Source: Rhizophagus clarus
Lineage: Eukaryota > Glomeromycota > Glomeromycetes > Glomerales > Glomeraceae
DNA: 64,000 nt
NCBI GenBank assembly: GCA_015698045.1
Contig: BLAL01000065.1
Coordinates: forward strand, 1-64,000
Direction of reading: 5' to 3'
This document shows, piece by piece, positions 11,480-23,189 of the stretch. The translations under genes and the position numbers were made by a program. The notes beneath the pieces were generated by a model. It was not told where the DNA came from. It was given only the letters and a program-made list of their open reading frames with translations, and did not search any database. How positions within the stretch are numbered: position 1 is the first letter of the stretch; every line of letters starts with the position of its first letter.

Positions 11480-11970
11480 GGTATCCGTTCAACATTAGGT
11501 ACCGATTCCTAGCAGATCCTTACGCAGTACTCTAGGGTTTTAGTTTTAGTAGCTTTAGTTTTGGTTTTGGTTTTAGTTTTGGTTTAGTTTTGGTTTTAGT
11601 TTTAGTTTTCTCCCTAGAGTTTCTGATCATGCTTTCACCATACAGGTTTACTAACGTCTACTAAGGCGCACACCTAACAGAACAACAATACCTGAGAAGT
11701 GAAGTAATATTCAATGTGGATAGAGTGGATGGGTCAGATATGATAAATAATGAAAACAAAATGGAAACGAAACAAAGGCGAAAAGAAAAAGGAGACAAGA
11801 TCAAAAAGAAATGATAAAGAATATTGATGGAAAAAGATGAAACGAAAAGAAAGGGAAACGAAGAAAGAGAAATAAAAGGAAAAAGAAACAAAAACTGAAG
11901 GGAGAACGAAAGGGGGGTTACATTTTCCTTTTTCTTTTTTTTCTTTTCATGTGATGAGTGAATACATCTT
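11480..11970. repeat. GT-rich then purine-rich low-complexity block
   Basis: 11,535-11,610 is a run of TTTTGG and TTTTAG words. 11,740-11,910 is purine-rich (GGAAACGAAA-type words), the complement of the long pyrimidine tract at 26-27.9 kb. The minus-strand frame through it (11661-11990) is low-complexity and not a credible gene. Confidence 0.6.
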
Positions 11971-12582
11971 ATTCCTTTTATTCTATACATAAGTAGGATC
12001 CAATCGCTAAGGGTAAATTTAAAAAAATATAAAATATAAAAAAAACAATTATGATTAATATAATATACTCTTTATAAAATATATTTAAATTTTAAATTTA
12101 ATACATAACCTTGAGATAATGGTTAGAGCAGGTAATCTCTGGGATTTTGAGAAAAAATAAAAATGATAATATTTTTAACATTAGCTCTTTAAATTTTGAA
12201 AGTGTTAATTCTTAAAACATAATATTATAAAAAAAAAATGCTGGCTACTACGACTGACGCCACCCCAGACAAAGTAATTGGTGGCAGAAAATGTCATAAA
12301 ATATCCAGCCCTATTTCACAACATTTTCCTCCAAGCTAAGCAAATATTACAAAAGAAAGCTTCAAATATATTTAGCAATTTGAACATAGCATTTGAGAAT
12401 ACATTCTAACTCCCTTAAGTAATACCACAGTCTAACAAAGAAAGACTCAAACTACACCCTATTGTAAAGAAAGTACATAACCAATCCCTCTTACAGAACC
12501 AGTAGACTTTACGAATATGGTAGAGTCCAAAAAAATATGAAAAATATGCGTATATCCCATTTTCATACCTGCTTAATGGCTT

Positions 12583-12942
12583 CACTATTTATTTAAAAGT
12601 AGTTTTTTTGTCTTATACGTTTTTCGGCAAACGGTCTTCGTGTTGGCGACTATATCGAATATATAAACTAAAATGCCAAAGTACTGTTAATATTGTAAAA
12701 GATAAGTAAAGTATACTTGGATAAAAGCAAGAAGAAGAAAATACCGTAAAGTGTTAAAATAGTAATATTTGGCTTCACTATTTATTTTTTTGTCTTATAC
12801 ATTTTTTGGTGAACGGACTTCGTGTTGGTGGCTATATCAAATATATAAACTAATATGCCAAAGTATTGTTAATATTGTAAAAGATAAGTAAAGTATACTT
12901 GGATAAAAGAGAGAAGAAGAAAATACCGTAAAGTGTTAAAAT
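12583..12942. repeat. direct duplication, two ~180-bp units
   Basis: A segment beginning TTCACTATTTATTT and containing GGTCTTCGTGTTGGCGACTA, ATGCCAAAGTA and AAATACCGTAAAGTGTTAAA appears twice in tandem (about 12583-12772 and 12773-12942) with scattered substitutions and small indels. No coding frame is present. Function unknown; it lies inside copy A. Confidence 0.8.
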
Positions 12943-12949
12943 ATAAGAC

Positions 12950-13790
12950 AAATATAATATTTTTAAGAAGAGAGACGTGTATTTTTGAAAAATAAACAAA
13001 AAAAAAAATCGCGCATTAATAAACTGAATTTTAGCTATTTTTAGATATCACATGCATGTAATCAAAGCGATTTTTATTACATCATGCATGAGGATCAATG
13101 TAATTTTATTGGTTAATTTTAACCAAAATTTTAGTCATTTCTTCATTACACAAAATATTTGTTATGTCCACTGATAAAAATGAAACCGTGGAAGACATTT
13201 ATGAATTTTTAAAAAAGAATGAAATTTCAGTTGTTATTTTAATGATTTAAAGATTATTTATGTTAACGCTAAAATAAGAAATTATAAAATCAATAATTTC
13301 TCTAATAATAATTAAATTACTATGCTATCTTAGTAATAAACTTGATTATTAGTTATTTATTAAAATTTTTTAATCCAAGAGCGAAAATGAATATATATAA
13401 ATCAACCTTGTCATTTCCTTCAGCGAGACCTATTAAGTATTCAAAAAGTCTGATTGGGTTTTCGCATGCGAGTTATCAAATGATTAGGTAATACAAACTT
13501 ATTTAGGATGTGATACATGATTTCCTTTATTTGCGGGATCGGTTGATTATATTGAAACACTTTTCGCACTTATTAGCATTTATATTATCAATTAAAAGTA
13601 TCAACTTATATTTGAAGATAAGAAATTTATTATAAGTTTATTTATAATTTTGATTTTTTCATAGATAGATTGCTATTTGATAATTAATTAATTGGTTAGG
13701 ATTCGTCAGGTACTTTAATAAAGAATTATATATAATTTGATAATAGACTTTAATAACAAACCTAATTCCTTTTCTTTCTCAATCCAATAC
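12950..13790. other. AT-rich interior of copy A, no gene seen
   Basis: No coding frame with normal composition. A palindromic CATGCATG-type word occurs near 13,052 and 13,086. Likely intergenic DNA of the element. Confidence 0.4.
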
Positions 13791-13796
13791 GTCTTG

Positions 13797-14293
13797 TTAG
13801 CTCTTGATCCATTTCAAAGCCCTGATTCTGGCATCCTTTTGATTTATATTTAATATTGCTTCGTTCCTTTCAAAAAAAAGCCAAACTTTTTCCTCTTCCA
13901 AGACTTTTACCTTCTCTTCTAGTTGATTGATTCTTTTCTCAAGAGCCTCAACATAACCTGCAGAGGGAAGGGATTAAAGAGGAATAGCAGAAGGTGGGGT
14001 CAGTTATAATCAACTCACCCAGCAGGAGAGCCACGTTAAAGCAAAGGCTAGGCACCCGACAGTCCAACAATTCAGGTACTTCACAGGACCATTAAGAACA
14101 TCAACCTGAGAGGCGAGTTCACAGTAGCCATTTTAGAAGTTTAAACCCAGGCCAGACTATGTACGGAAAGCTGTGGTATTCACCCATTTATTTCATAAAT
14201 TCCCTTTCGCTTCTTCTTCAATATTTTTGTTCTGAAACGATGTACCAATTTTGCCTTTGCGGCCTGTGATTTGTGAGGCTTGCGACGGCTCAT
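13797..14293 (-). CDS. leucine-zipper (bZIP-like) protein gene, incomplete model
   Basis: The last exon, 13797-13957, encodes 53 codons after a split codon and starts YVEALEKRINQLEEKVKVL. Leucines are spaced exactly seven apart four times (residues 4, 11, 18 and 25 of VEAL...VWL), a clear parallel coiled coil. It then reads WLFFERNEAILNINQ to a TAA. Upstream on the same strand, ATG 14293 opens a very basic stretch MSRRKPHKSQAAKAKLVHRF, which resembles a bZIP basic region. A strong GTGAGT donor at about 14018 fits the zipper exon in phase 1, but the link to the basic exon (apparent end 14184) is out of phase. A middle exon or a lesion must lie between. The 13,960-14,180 stretch is unusually GC-rich. 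Role as a DNA-binding regulator is inference. Confidence 0.5.
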
Positions 14294-14299
14294 ATTTCT

Positions 14300-14940
14300 G
14301 TATAAGATATAATAAAGAAGATAAATAATTGTAGTCGATACTTCAGAAAATAAATCATGACTCATAATCTCTGCATACAGAGAAATGCAAACCTATAAGA
14401 GAGGAGAGGAAAAGTGGAAACAGTTTTAAGAAAAGGAGGAATATTTATATGAAACAGGCCTGATACGTCAACATGAAGAAAGGAACCTTTTATGAATCCA
14501 TTTCACGAAGATATAAAATATATTTGACTAAAGGATTATACCAGGAAAAGCTTTTTCTTTTATCATAGGAATGAAAAACATACTAAATTGGAAATTTTAA
14601 ATGTGCTAGAGAAAATCGATGATAGAAAATAACGTAATTTAATGTGTAGAATTCAATAATGTTTAAGGGGCAAGTTCACTGAGTTGGTCACACAAGTACA
14701 ATTAAATTCTCATCACTTTAAAATTTTATTAATAACGAATTAACAAAGAAAACTTTATTTGTTAAATGTTGGCTTTATTGTATCAATTATTAAGGTTTTG
14801 CATTATTTTTGTATTAAATTATTAAGTTTAGCATTATTTGATTATCGTATTAAACTATTAACAGTTAAGGTTTAGCATCAAATAAAAGAAAAAATTTTTA
14901 GAAAAATTTCATAAGTGAAAAAAGGAAAAAAATTTTGTAC
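14300..14940. other. spacer in copy A, possible further exons
   Basis: AT-rich. The preceding minus-strand gene ends its visible exon at 14945 with a GTAAGT donor, so at least one more 3' exon should lie here, but I cannot identify it. Confidence 0.35.
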
Positions 14941-14944
14941 TTAC

Positions 14945-15700
14945 CATTATCGATAGTATCATTATTATCCACGGTATTCTGGCTATTGTTATTGCTTCGG
15001 GCTATAAATTGATTAAGAAAATCAATAAAAAAATCTATAACTTGATTAAATTTTTTTTATAATTTACATACATCTTCTATTCCTTCGATTTCTTCGATTT
15101 TGAGTCTGGCTAACTCCGATTGAAGCTTGTACAAATTGATCATCTAAAAACATATTAAATAATATTGGAATACATAATTCTAAATAAATATAAAGCAATT
15201 AGAATTCTTACCCGGTCTTTCCCAGAAGCGGGTGTTCATTATGTCGAAGAACACCGCTCTTGGGCGACTTCTCACGCCTCTAGGGTCATTGGCAATGACC
15301 AATAATTGATCCTAAAATATTTTAAAGTCATTAATATTACACAAATTTTTATTTATTAATATTTAACTCACATGATAGTTAGTAACGAGCTTATTGAACT
15401 TCGTCTGGCATTGTTGTCCTGTATAGTTACATCCACAAGTATTATTAACATTTTCTGCTATTGATCTCCAGAATTTTTTCTGCTACGCCCTGGAATTTGG
15501 TAATAATATTCGTAATTTCGTGACCTCCGCTGCTCAATGAGCACAGCAGTTTGTTCATCTGTCCATTCTACCTGGTCGGTGGAAGTGTTGCGAGGAGAAG
15601 TAGAATTAGATAAAGATTCGGCGTTATCAGTACGATGTTGAGATGAGGTTGAAGGATCGCAAGAGGTTGATGATGTTGTATTTGTGTTATTTGAAGACAT
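14945..15700 (-). CDS. trihelix/SANT-like DNA-binding protein gene
   Basis: Four exons are visible: 15372-15700, 15212-15311, 15072-15143 and 14945-15001, with GTGAGT, GTAAGA, GTATGT and GTAAGT donors that agree in phase. A Ser/Thr/Asn-rich N-terminus of about 48 residues precedes WTDEQTAVLIEQRRSRNYEY, then FWRSIAENVN, then CQTKFNKLVTNY and a conserved FWERP end. Tryptophan spacing and the helix pattern are those of a Myb/SANT trihelix domain. One base is missing in a six-base run at 15474-15479; adding it restores K-K-FWRS, so this is either a real frameshift or an assembly error. The gene continues 3' of 14945. Its presence in copy A suggests binding to the element or to host promoters (inference). 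No counterpart is seen in copy B. Confidence 0.65.
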
Positions 15701-15709
15701 TATTAGAAT

Positions 15710-16620
15710 TTTTGAAATTTTGCGATGTTTTATTTGACAAAAATTTGTTATATATGAGTGAATATAAGACAAGAAATATATAATTAAAAAATTAAAAAAT
15801 GTGAGAAAGTTCCATTTTTTAATTATTTTTTCTAATAATTCTAATTATACCATTTCAATCATTTTTTCTAACAATTCTAATTACGCCATTTCAATTATTT
15901 TTTTCTAACAATTAATTACGCCATTCAATTATTTTTTCTAACAATTCTGATTATGCCATTTCAATTATTTTTTCCTTTTTAAATTAAAATGATTTCATTA
16001 ATTCATGATATTACATCATAAATTCATAGAATTTTGAAAATTAATTCCGTCTCTTGTCCATTAAAAGTGATTAAAATGTTGATTTTCCATGGTTTCCCAT
16101 TGTACAAAAAAAAATTAGCCATTAAAAGTGATTAAAAATTTTACGTAAAAAATTAACTTTATTTACTCATAATATTTTACCACATCTTTTACGATATTTT
16201 ATAATGCGAAAAAAAAAATTTGATTTATTTTACTTTTCGTGATTGATTTAATGTGTTAATTTTTGAACGTTTAAAAAGAATTAATAAATATTGAGCGCGT
16301 TGAACGAGGATTATGCTTATATAATACGTGAGACATTCTAAACTTAAACCTTCTAGAATTATACTTATTAAGATGAAATACATGATTATCACTTAGTTTG
16401 AAAATGGAAATCAAATATGGGACATACTACAATTCGTAACACTGAAATTACAAGTCCAGCAAAAAACTTACAATGTATGACTATTAACATGCGTATTTTA
16501 TTTATATGACCATATTTATTGATTTAATTGAAAAAATTAGTGAACATTAAAATATTTTTAAATTTTATAGCGCAAAAATCATTTATTGATAATTAATTAA
16601 AGAGCGCTATTAAATCTATA
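15710..16620. other. AT-rich spacer in copy A
   Basis: Contains three to four short direct repeats of a CAATTATTTTTTCTAACAATT-like word at about 15,820-15,960. No coding frame. It lies upstream of the trihelix-like gene and downstream of the accessory gene. Confidence 0.5.
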
Positions 16621-16631
16621 ATTTAATTTTA

Positions 16632-17958
16632 TTAATATTTATGAATAAAGACGTAATGTATTAAATAAAAATGATTTACATGTTCCAAAGAATTTACTAT
16701 CCTGTTGCCACTTCGAGAGGGAACAATTATATCCTTCGTCATACTATCCAAGTTCTTAACGGCAGATAGATCTTTGCTATTCCAAGAAACCTTGAAGGTT
16801 TCTCTTATAAAATCTATTAACGTATCAAAGCTACCAATCTTTTTCATTTCAGAGAGATTTACAGCAGCGAGCTGTCGATTCAAGAGTTTTTGAACAAAAT
16901 GTTCATCAACATAGTCTTTTACTTCTTTATTTGACAGGCTACCAGTGATCGCTCTACAGTTAATTATTTTTTATTAACATAACAATAAACTCATTAGATA
17001 TAAGATATATTATCAAACAATAAAATAAAATATACCTATTTTTTCTAATATTTTTATATTCATTTATCTCATGTTCAATATTTTGATTAAGTTTATTACG
17101 GTAGTCAGCAAAGGCTCGACGAGTTTTCTCTAAGAAATTTTTTCCTTCTGTACTGTAAATTTGAATCTTGAAAATTTTTTTAATTAATTCAACAAATGTC
17201 TCCCCACGCGGGTTGCAGGTACGAAGAAAGAGACATTTGATGGACTCGTCCCAAAGACGAGCATTATCCTAAAATATTAAAAGATATGTTATTTACTTTA
17301 AAGAATTGGGTACAAAATAAATATATTTAGCACTAACATCAGCACTAGACGTTGAAGACATCGAGCCAGAACCAGAATCCATTTCTAACATTTTATTTGC
17401 TAGATGAAAAATATGTGGATGGGCGACGAGAAAATTGCATATTTCTAAATTACTTTTAAACCCAACAGGAATGGGTTCATCCAAATTTACAAGTTTATCA
17501 TCCGTCATATTCATTTTATCTCTATTATGATCATCACTATCATTATCTGAACTACCACTTTTCTCTTCTTCGCAATCTTCTTTTTCTTTTTCATCTTCCC
17601 TTCCATCATCTTTTTCTCTTCCATCATCATCTTCTCTTTCATCATTATTTCTTCGGTTAGAAGCTAAACCTATTATTTAGTAATATATCATTTAATTAAA
17701 GATTAAATATATTATTAAATATTAAGGCTGCACACATATATGATATGTATATAATATTTACCTGAAATGAATTGATCAACATCGTTAATATTGGTCTCCC
17801 TCCTTTTTTTCGCTTTTTGACTTAGACTTTGATTTTTTGAAATCGGTACTATTATACATATTTTCAGTATCATTTTATTCTCAAAGTAAAATTTATTATA
17901 ATTATATTTTATAAAGTTACATACCTGCTGTCTCTTGATTTGCCTTACGTTTGGACAT
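16632..17958 (-). CDS. conserved accessory protein of the giant elements, copy A
   Basis: Five exons (17925-17958, 17762-17848, 17338-17663, 17036-17268, 16632-16953) join in phase to 333 residues with no lesion. The N-terminus is basic (MSKRKANQE, then QKAKKRRE, a likely nuclear signal). It is followed by an acidic Asp/Glu-rich stretch (about residues 45-95) and a folded part with LEICNFLVAHPHIFHLANKML, SIKCLFLRTCNPRG, RAFADYRNKLNQ and KDIIVPSRSGNRI. The final exon may be spliced after RSGNRI. The gene at 48,671-50,028 in copy B is a clear homologue with the same exon borders. I do not recognise the family. It sits next to the transposase in both elements, divergent here, so a role in transposition (a second transposition protein, like TnpA of En/Spm) is a reasonable inference. 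Confidence 0.75.
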
Positions 17959-17979
17959 AGCAAAAAATAAAGATACAAG

Positions 17980-19190
17980 ATACAAAAATTCTGAGATACA
18001 AAAATTCGAACAAAGTAAAATATAAATAAGAGACCTCATCTCAATTCCCAAACCCCCGAGCTGACCTTGCATTTCCAAATTTATACGGTATATGTTGAGA
18101 TTATACCATATTGAGATGTTTATTTCGTGACAATCTTACAAGGGAAGACGATTTGTTTAGAATTGAAAATAGAATCGATTTGAATTATACAAAAATTTAA
18201 ATTTTAATTATTTAACATATTGACATATTTACATAACGAAAGGAAATTTTTATTTAACGAAAGGAAAATTTAGATTTACTTATTTAACGAAAGGAAATTT
18301 TTATTTGTAAGTTGCTAAAGTATTTGTTTATGAACAAATAGGACTATCGTTACATCATTCAATAAGAATCTGCAGATGTTTATCTAAGATAAATTTGCAC
18401 TTCTTTTTTTGATTAAGCGCAGTAAACATAACCTTTTACAGCCATAATTGCTGATATAATACATACTATTGTACAAAATACAAATAAATATTAGTGAGAT
18501 TATTTAATCAACAGACCTTGCTTTAGTTATGTTCGAAGATGATGCTTGAATCTCGATCGATTGATAATAACAAATAATGAATAAATGCACTTTGAATATA
18601 AATGAGAGCCATGTTTCAAATAATAATGCGAAGTATGTAATTAAATGATTATATTGTATTGTTTAGTTTATTATTATTATATTGTAAATCTTGACATTTT
18701 TATATTGATGATAAAATAATAACGTAAAGCGTGAATATAAGAAAAAAACTTTTACATAATATGTGGTAAACGTCTCTAGCTTATGTAAATATGGCTCTAA
18801 GGCAATTCTCGTGTCAATGTCTTGACAGTAACATCATACAGGTCAAGAACGTAATATTTGCGGCTCTAAGTGATACAAGAGTGTGATTGAATCTAAAATT
18901 CCATTTTCTGGCACATGTTTATTGATCATCTAATCAACAATTAATCTATATTTGGATAGTTCAACAGTGTACCGTATCGAACATTGACCGATTTCGTGAA
19001 AGAATTCTTCTATATATTAGTAAAACTTCGGTAATTTATTTTTTTTTTTTTGTATGTTTAGTGAAATTACAGCCTAGATTAGATTAACTTTTTTTTCTCT
19101 AATCAGATTAGATTACTATAATTATATCAAAGTACCATAAATTTTGTTAAAAATCAACAATTTTACAAAACTATTTACGTCATATTTAGT
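17980..19190. promoter_or_regulatory. divergent spacer between accessory gene and transposase
   Basis: A 1.2-kb AT-rich region between two divergent start codons of copy A; it should hold both promoters. At 18,238-18,303 a word TTAACGAAAGGAAA is repeated three times. No reading frame of coding composition is present. Confidence 0.4.
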
Positions 19191-19191
19191 T

Positions 19192-22100
19192 ATGAGAAAG
19201 AGATATATTCACTCCACTGGCAGTTCCGTAAAACCATTTCAAATTCGCAATTGGTTTTCTCATACTAGTCGTAATGAGACAACAGCAAATTCAACTGAAG
19301 ATAACAATGAAATGTTATCTGAAGACATCGATATGAAGGACATTAATAGAAATGACAATGAATCAATATATTTTCAGCATTATGATAATGATATAGATTT
19401 GAGGGATAATGTAATTGACGAATCATCAGATGAAGATGGTGATGATGATGACGAAAAGGAAGATTATAATGAAGAGGAAGATTATTTCAATAAGGAAGGT
19501 GAAGAAGAGGAAGGTCACAATGACGATGAGGAAGAGGAAAGTCACAACGACCACAATAACGAAGAAGAAGAGGAAGGTAACAACAACGAGAACAACGATA
19601 TACATCAAATTATTGAAGCTTTAGATAAAGACAAGATACCATCCTGTGATGGTGAATTTTCACCTTACTTTAATGATTATACAACTACTGCTCTATTCTG
19701 TTGGCTCCAGAAATACAATATTTCTACAAAAGCATATGAAGATCTTGCTAACATCATTCACAATTCTCAATTTGAGCCCACTCATGTAGTAAAAAATATC
19801 AGAAGATTCCAATCTTGGAGAAAACGTCTTCCTTTACTACTAATAATAATAAAGCCTATTAAAATTTCATCAAAAAAAACTTTGTCAACTTCACGAGGTT
19901 CAAAACTTTCGTACCAACTCTCAATTAGCGAAATTATATGGTGTATTCTCAACAATCTGATACTGATGAGACATATGTATTTTGGACCAGGCATTGATTC
20001 TGAAACAAAATCGGAATTTTGGCATGGAACTCTATGGGGAGAATCTCCACTTTTTGGACAAAATGAAATAATAATATCAGAAGGTAATAAACAATATAGT
20101 TTGATATAATTATGGTCTGTGTTAGCAAAATTGATTGATTTATTTTTGATAAAATAGTAATATACCGATCTGATGATTTTATCTACTATAACGATAATAA
20201 TGGTCATCGAAGACTTGGAAGATTAAGAGCAATTTTGAAAAATGATAATGAAGATTATCAGTTACGAATTCAAAAAATTCTGAATTATAATGACTTACCT
20301 GGAAATTTAAAAGGATTATCAAGACAACGTCGTTCTCTTGTTGGAGAAGTTTGGTTGGTAGACGAACCATTTCCAATTATCATGACCTCACAAATTCTAG
20401 AAAAAGCGACTATATTAATAACGTTTCAACACCAAAACATTTCTGAAGATTCATTGCATATTACTGAAGTAATTTATAAATGTAATGACCGTTGGCACAT
20501 TCGTGATGTGAAACTTTCATACCAACATCCTTCTGATTACATTTCTATCAGAGATCCACCATCATCTATGCCAGTTTATAAGCTGTTTTTAGATCTTTAT
20601 TATGATGATTTTGGTACGTTTAGAAATGTGTATCATTCTTTAGGTGGTGTCTATGTACAGTTTGGCAACATGCTAACACATCAAAGAAAACTTATCAAAA
20701 ACCATTTTGTTCTTGGGTTTGTTCCATTTGGTGGCAATTTTGACGAATTTATGCTACCATTTGTTTCAGAAATGAAAGAACTTGAAAAAGGTAAGATAAT
20801 GACTGTTCAAGGACAAAATGCATGGGTAATTGCTGGTTTGGGCGTTGTTATGGCAGATTTACCTCAAGGTAATGACTTGGCAGGAGTACTAAGGTATTTC
20901 GACTTAATTAATAATTTAATAATATAACTTGAAACAATTTAATGATATAATTTGTAACAACTATTGAAATTTTTTAAAAATAATTTAGGCATAATGCAAA
21001 TAAAGGTTGTCGTACCTGTACAATTAAAAAGGAATTATGGAGTTCTTATAATCAGGATACTGTGACAACATTACGTTACCATCATATTACAAATGAAGAA
21101 ATTTTAGAAATTTCTCAGGAACTGGTAACATCAAGAAGAGACCAACTTTGTACAAAGTATGGTTTAAGACAATTGCCTAGTATTTTAGATAAATTAAAAA
21201 GGGAAAGGCATCTACAAGCGCCGCAGGACATTTATCACGCTACTGTGGGAAAGATTGGGTGACTGCTAAAGTTAACCTGTGAATTATTTTCACGAGAAGG
21301 AGAAGATGATTTCATTAAAATTTGGAAAAATTTTGAAATTCTAAAAAAGTAGGGTAATTTACCAAATCTGATCTCTCATCATAATAGTTTTATGATGTCT
21401 GATCTTCTCAGACTAGCTATGATTATGCCATTCTTGCTAAATCAGTTTCTAAAGGAATCAAGTCTTAAGCATAATGAAGCAGTTGCTATTCAATAAAGGA
21501 TTGATGCACTTCGAATTAATTTAGTGCCAAAAAGCATTATATCTTATTGGGTATATGTTGTGAAAACTATGAAGACAGTTTTTAATAAAGAATTTACGTC
21601 AGATAGCTACAAGGAATTACAACAATATCTTAAAAAAGAGTTTTCAATCCTTCCAAAGGTATAGTTATGGAATTGAAATTCAAAAAGTGTGGAATAATTT
21701 AAATATGATTCTAACAATAATATTCTTTTTATATGTTAGGTTTTTGCAAATTTTGTTAATTTACCAAATATACATGTTAATATGCATCTTCTGATGCATG
21801 CTAAAACCTTTGGAACACTCACTAATACCCAGGTTGGTATAAAAGAGATGGTACATTATATTTTTAAGGGAATGGTACCGAAGATGAATTGCAAAAACAT
21901 AGACTTGGATTTATTAAAGCGTTATAATACTATATTTGCAATTCGACATTTAGTAGATGGTGGTATTGATCCAAGATTTAATAGGCCTTGTACTGGGTTC
22001 ACAAATCTTGGTCAATTATTTTTGAACTGGTACGTTACAGAAGATAAATATTCAATTGAAGAACAAGCTCAGAATGATAATGCAGAAGGTAAAATTAAAT

Positions 22101-22730
22101 TGTATATTATATATTATATCATATATGCATACATAATATTTACTAATTTTAATTTAGTTACATCCCCAGTAAATTTTATCTCGAACATTTCCTTAAAAAA
22201 AAAAATGCCAAAGGAGAATCAGAATAACCTTCTGTTTACTCTGCAGCATGGTTTTAAAACTGAACTGTTTTTATCTTATGTAGATATGAAGTTCAAGGTG
22301 GCTCTTATAAATTCTTCAACTAGCTGGTACAAATTAGCATCATATACCATTGAAGAAAAAAATAGTGTCCTTTCAAAAATCCACTTATATCTTGGTGATT
22401 TTGTCACAATTTATGAAGAAGATCATGAAGAATCTTATGCAATCATCAAAGGGATTTTCGCTATAAGGTAATAATGACAAATATTATGCCTTTATTGTTG
22501 TGGATTGGTTTGAAGATACTGGGATTGAACATTCACTGTTGAAATGTCCACTTTATCGCTTTCAAGCAACAGGGAATAAATGGAGGCGCATTTTTCCAAT
22601 TACTGTAATAGATAATGTGCAAAAAGTACATTTTATTCATAATTGTAATTCAGGAGGATGCCAAGGATCTGATCATGATACCACGAACAGAATTTGGATA
22701 AAAAATAGTTTTTATTTTACAGCTATATGA
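19192..22730 (+). pseudogene. Tnp2-like (CACTA/Plavaka-type) transposase, copy A
   Basis: Exons 19192-20083, 20158-20893, 20989-21658, 21740-22088 and 22158-22730 fit in phase. The start MRKRYI is shared with copy B. An acidic stretch (about residues 85-150) precedes MYFGPGIDSETKSEFWHGTL, RIQKILNYNDLPGNL, FLDLYYDDFGTFRNVYHSLG, NHFVLGFVPFGGNF, ADLPQGNDLAGV and GCRTC. This order (DDFG...YSL, LGF.P, a D-P...N..G block, then C-x2-C) parallels the Tnp2 domain of CACTA transposases. A C-terminal part with LGDFVTIYEED, YYAFIVVDWFED and KVHFIHNCN looks BAH-like. Lesions: TGA at 21260-21262, TAG near 21350, TAA near 21495, and a two-base loss near 22465. The catalytic triad was not verified. Confidence 0.8.
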
Positions 22731-23189
22731 TTAATTAAAATTACTGAAAGATTGTTATATTTTACAATAATTACAAATAATTAATTAATTTTATCCAATA
22801 AAAATCTAGTTCTAATATCATATATATTTTAAACAATGAGTAAGAGATTGTCAAGATTGTCATACCTAGTGAAATAAGTGTCTGAGCCGATTAGGAAATT
22901 TTGTCAAGAAGAATTCAGTTTTTTTATTTGCTATTGGTGGTGTTATGATCATCGCATGTTAGAAAAAAAGAAGTGGCACACAAGTATATAGTCTCATGTA
23001 AAAATTTAACAGGTTTTTTATTTTAACGGGTTTTCTTAATACTTTATATCATCTCAGTTGAAATTAAATTTTAAATTAAATTTTAATTAAATTACAAATT
23101 AATAAAATATATATAAAAACATTTAAAATTTAGTATTGAATTTATCAATATTAATTAATATGATATTGATTTGATATTTTATTTATTTC

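Noticed and set aside
11535..11610. Telomere-like TTTTGG/TTTTAG run
   Set aside because: Irregular spacing and internal location in copy A; not a TTAGGG-type array.
19426..19608. Minus-strand hydrophobic frame
   Set aside because: Antisense of the acidic tract of the copy A transposase; the same applies to frames at 50,532-50,975.
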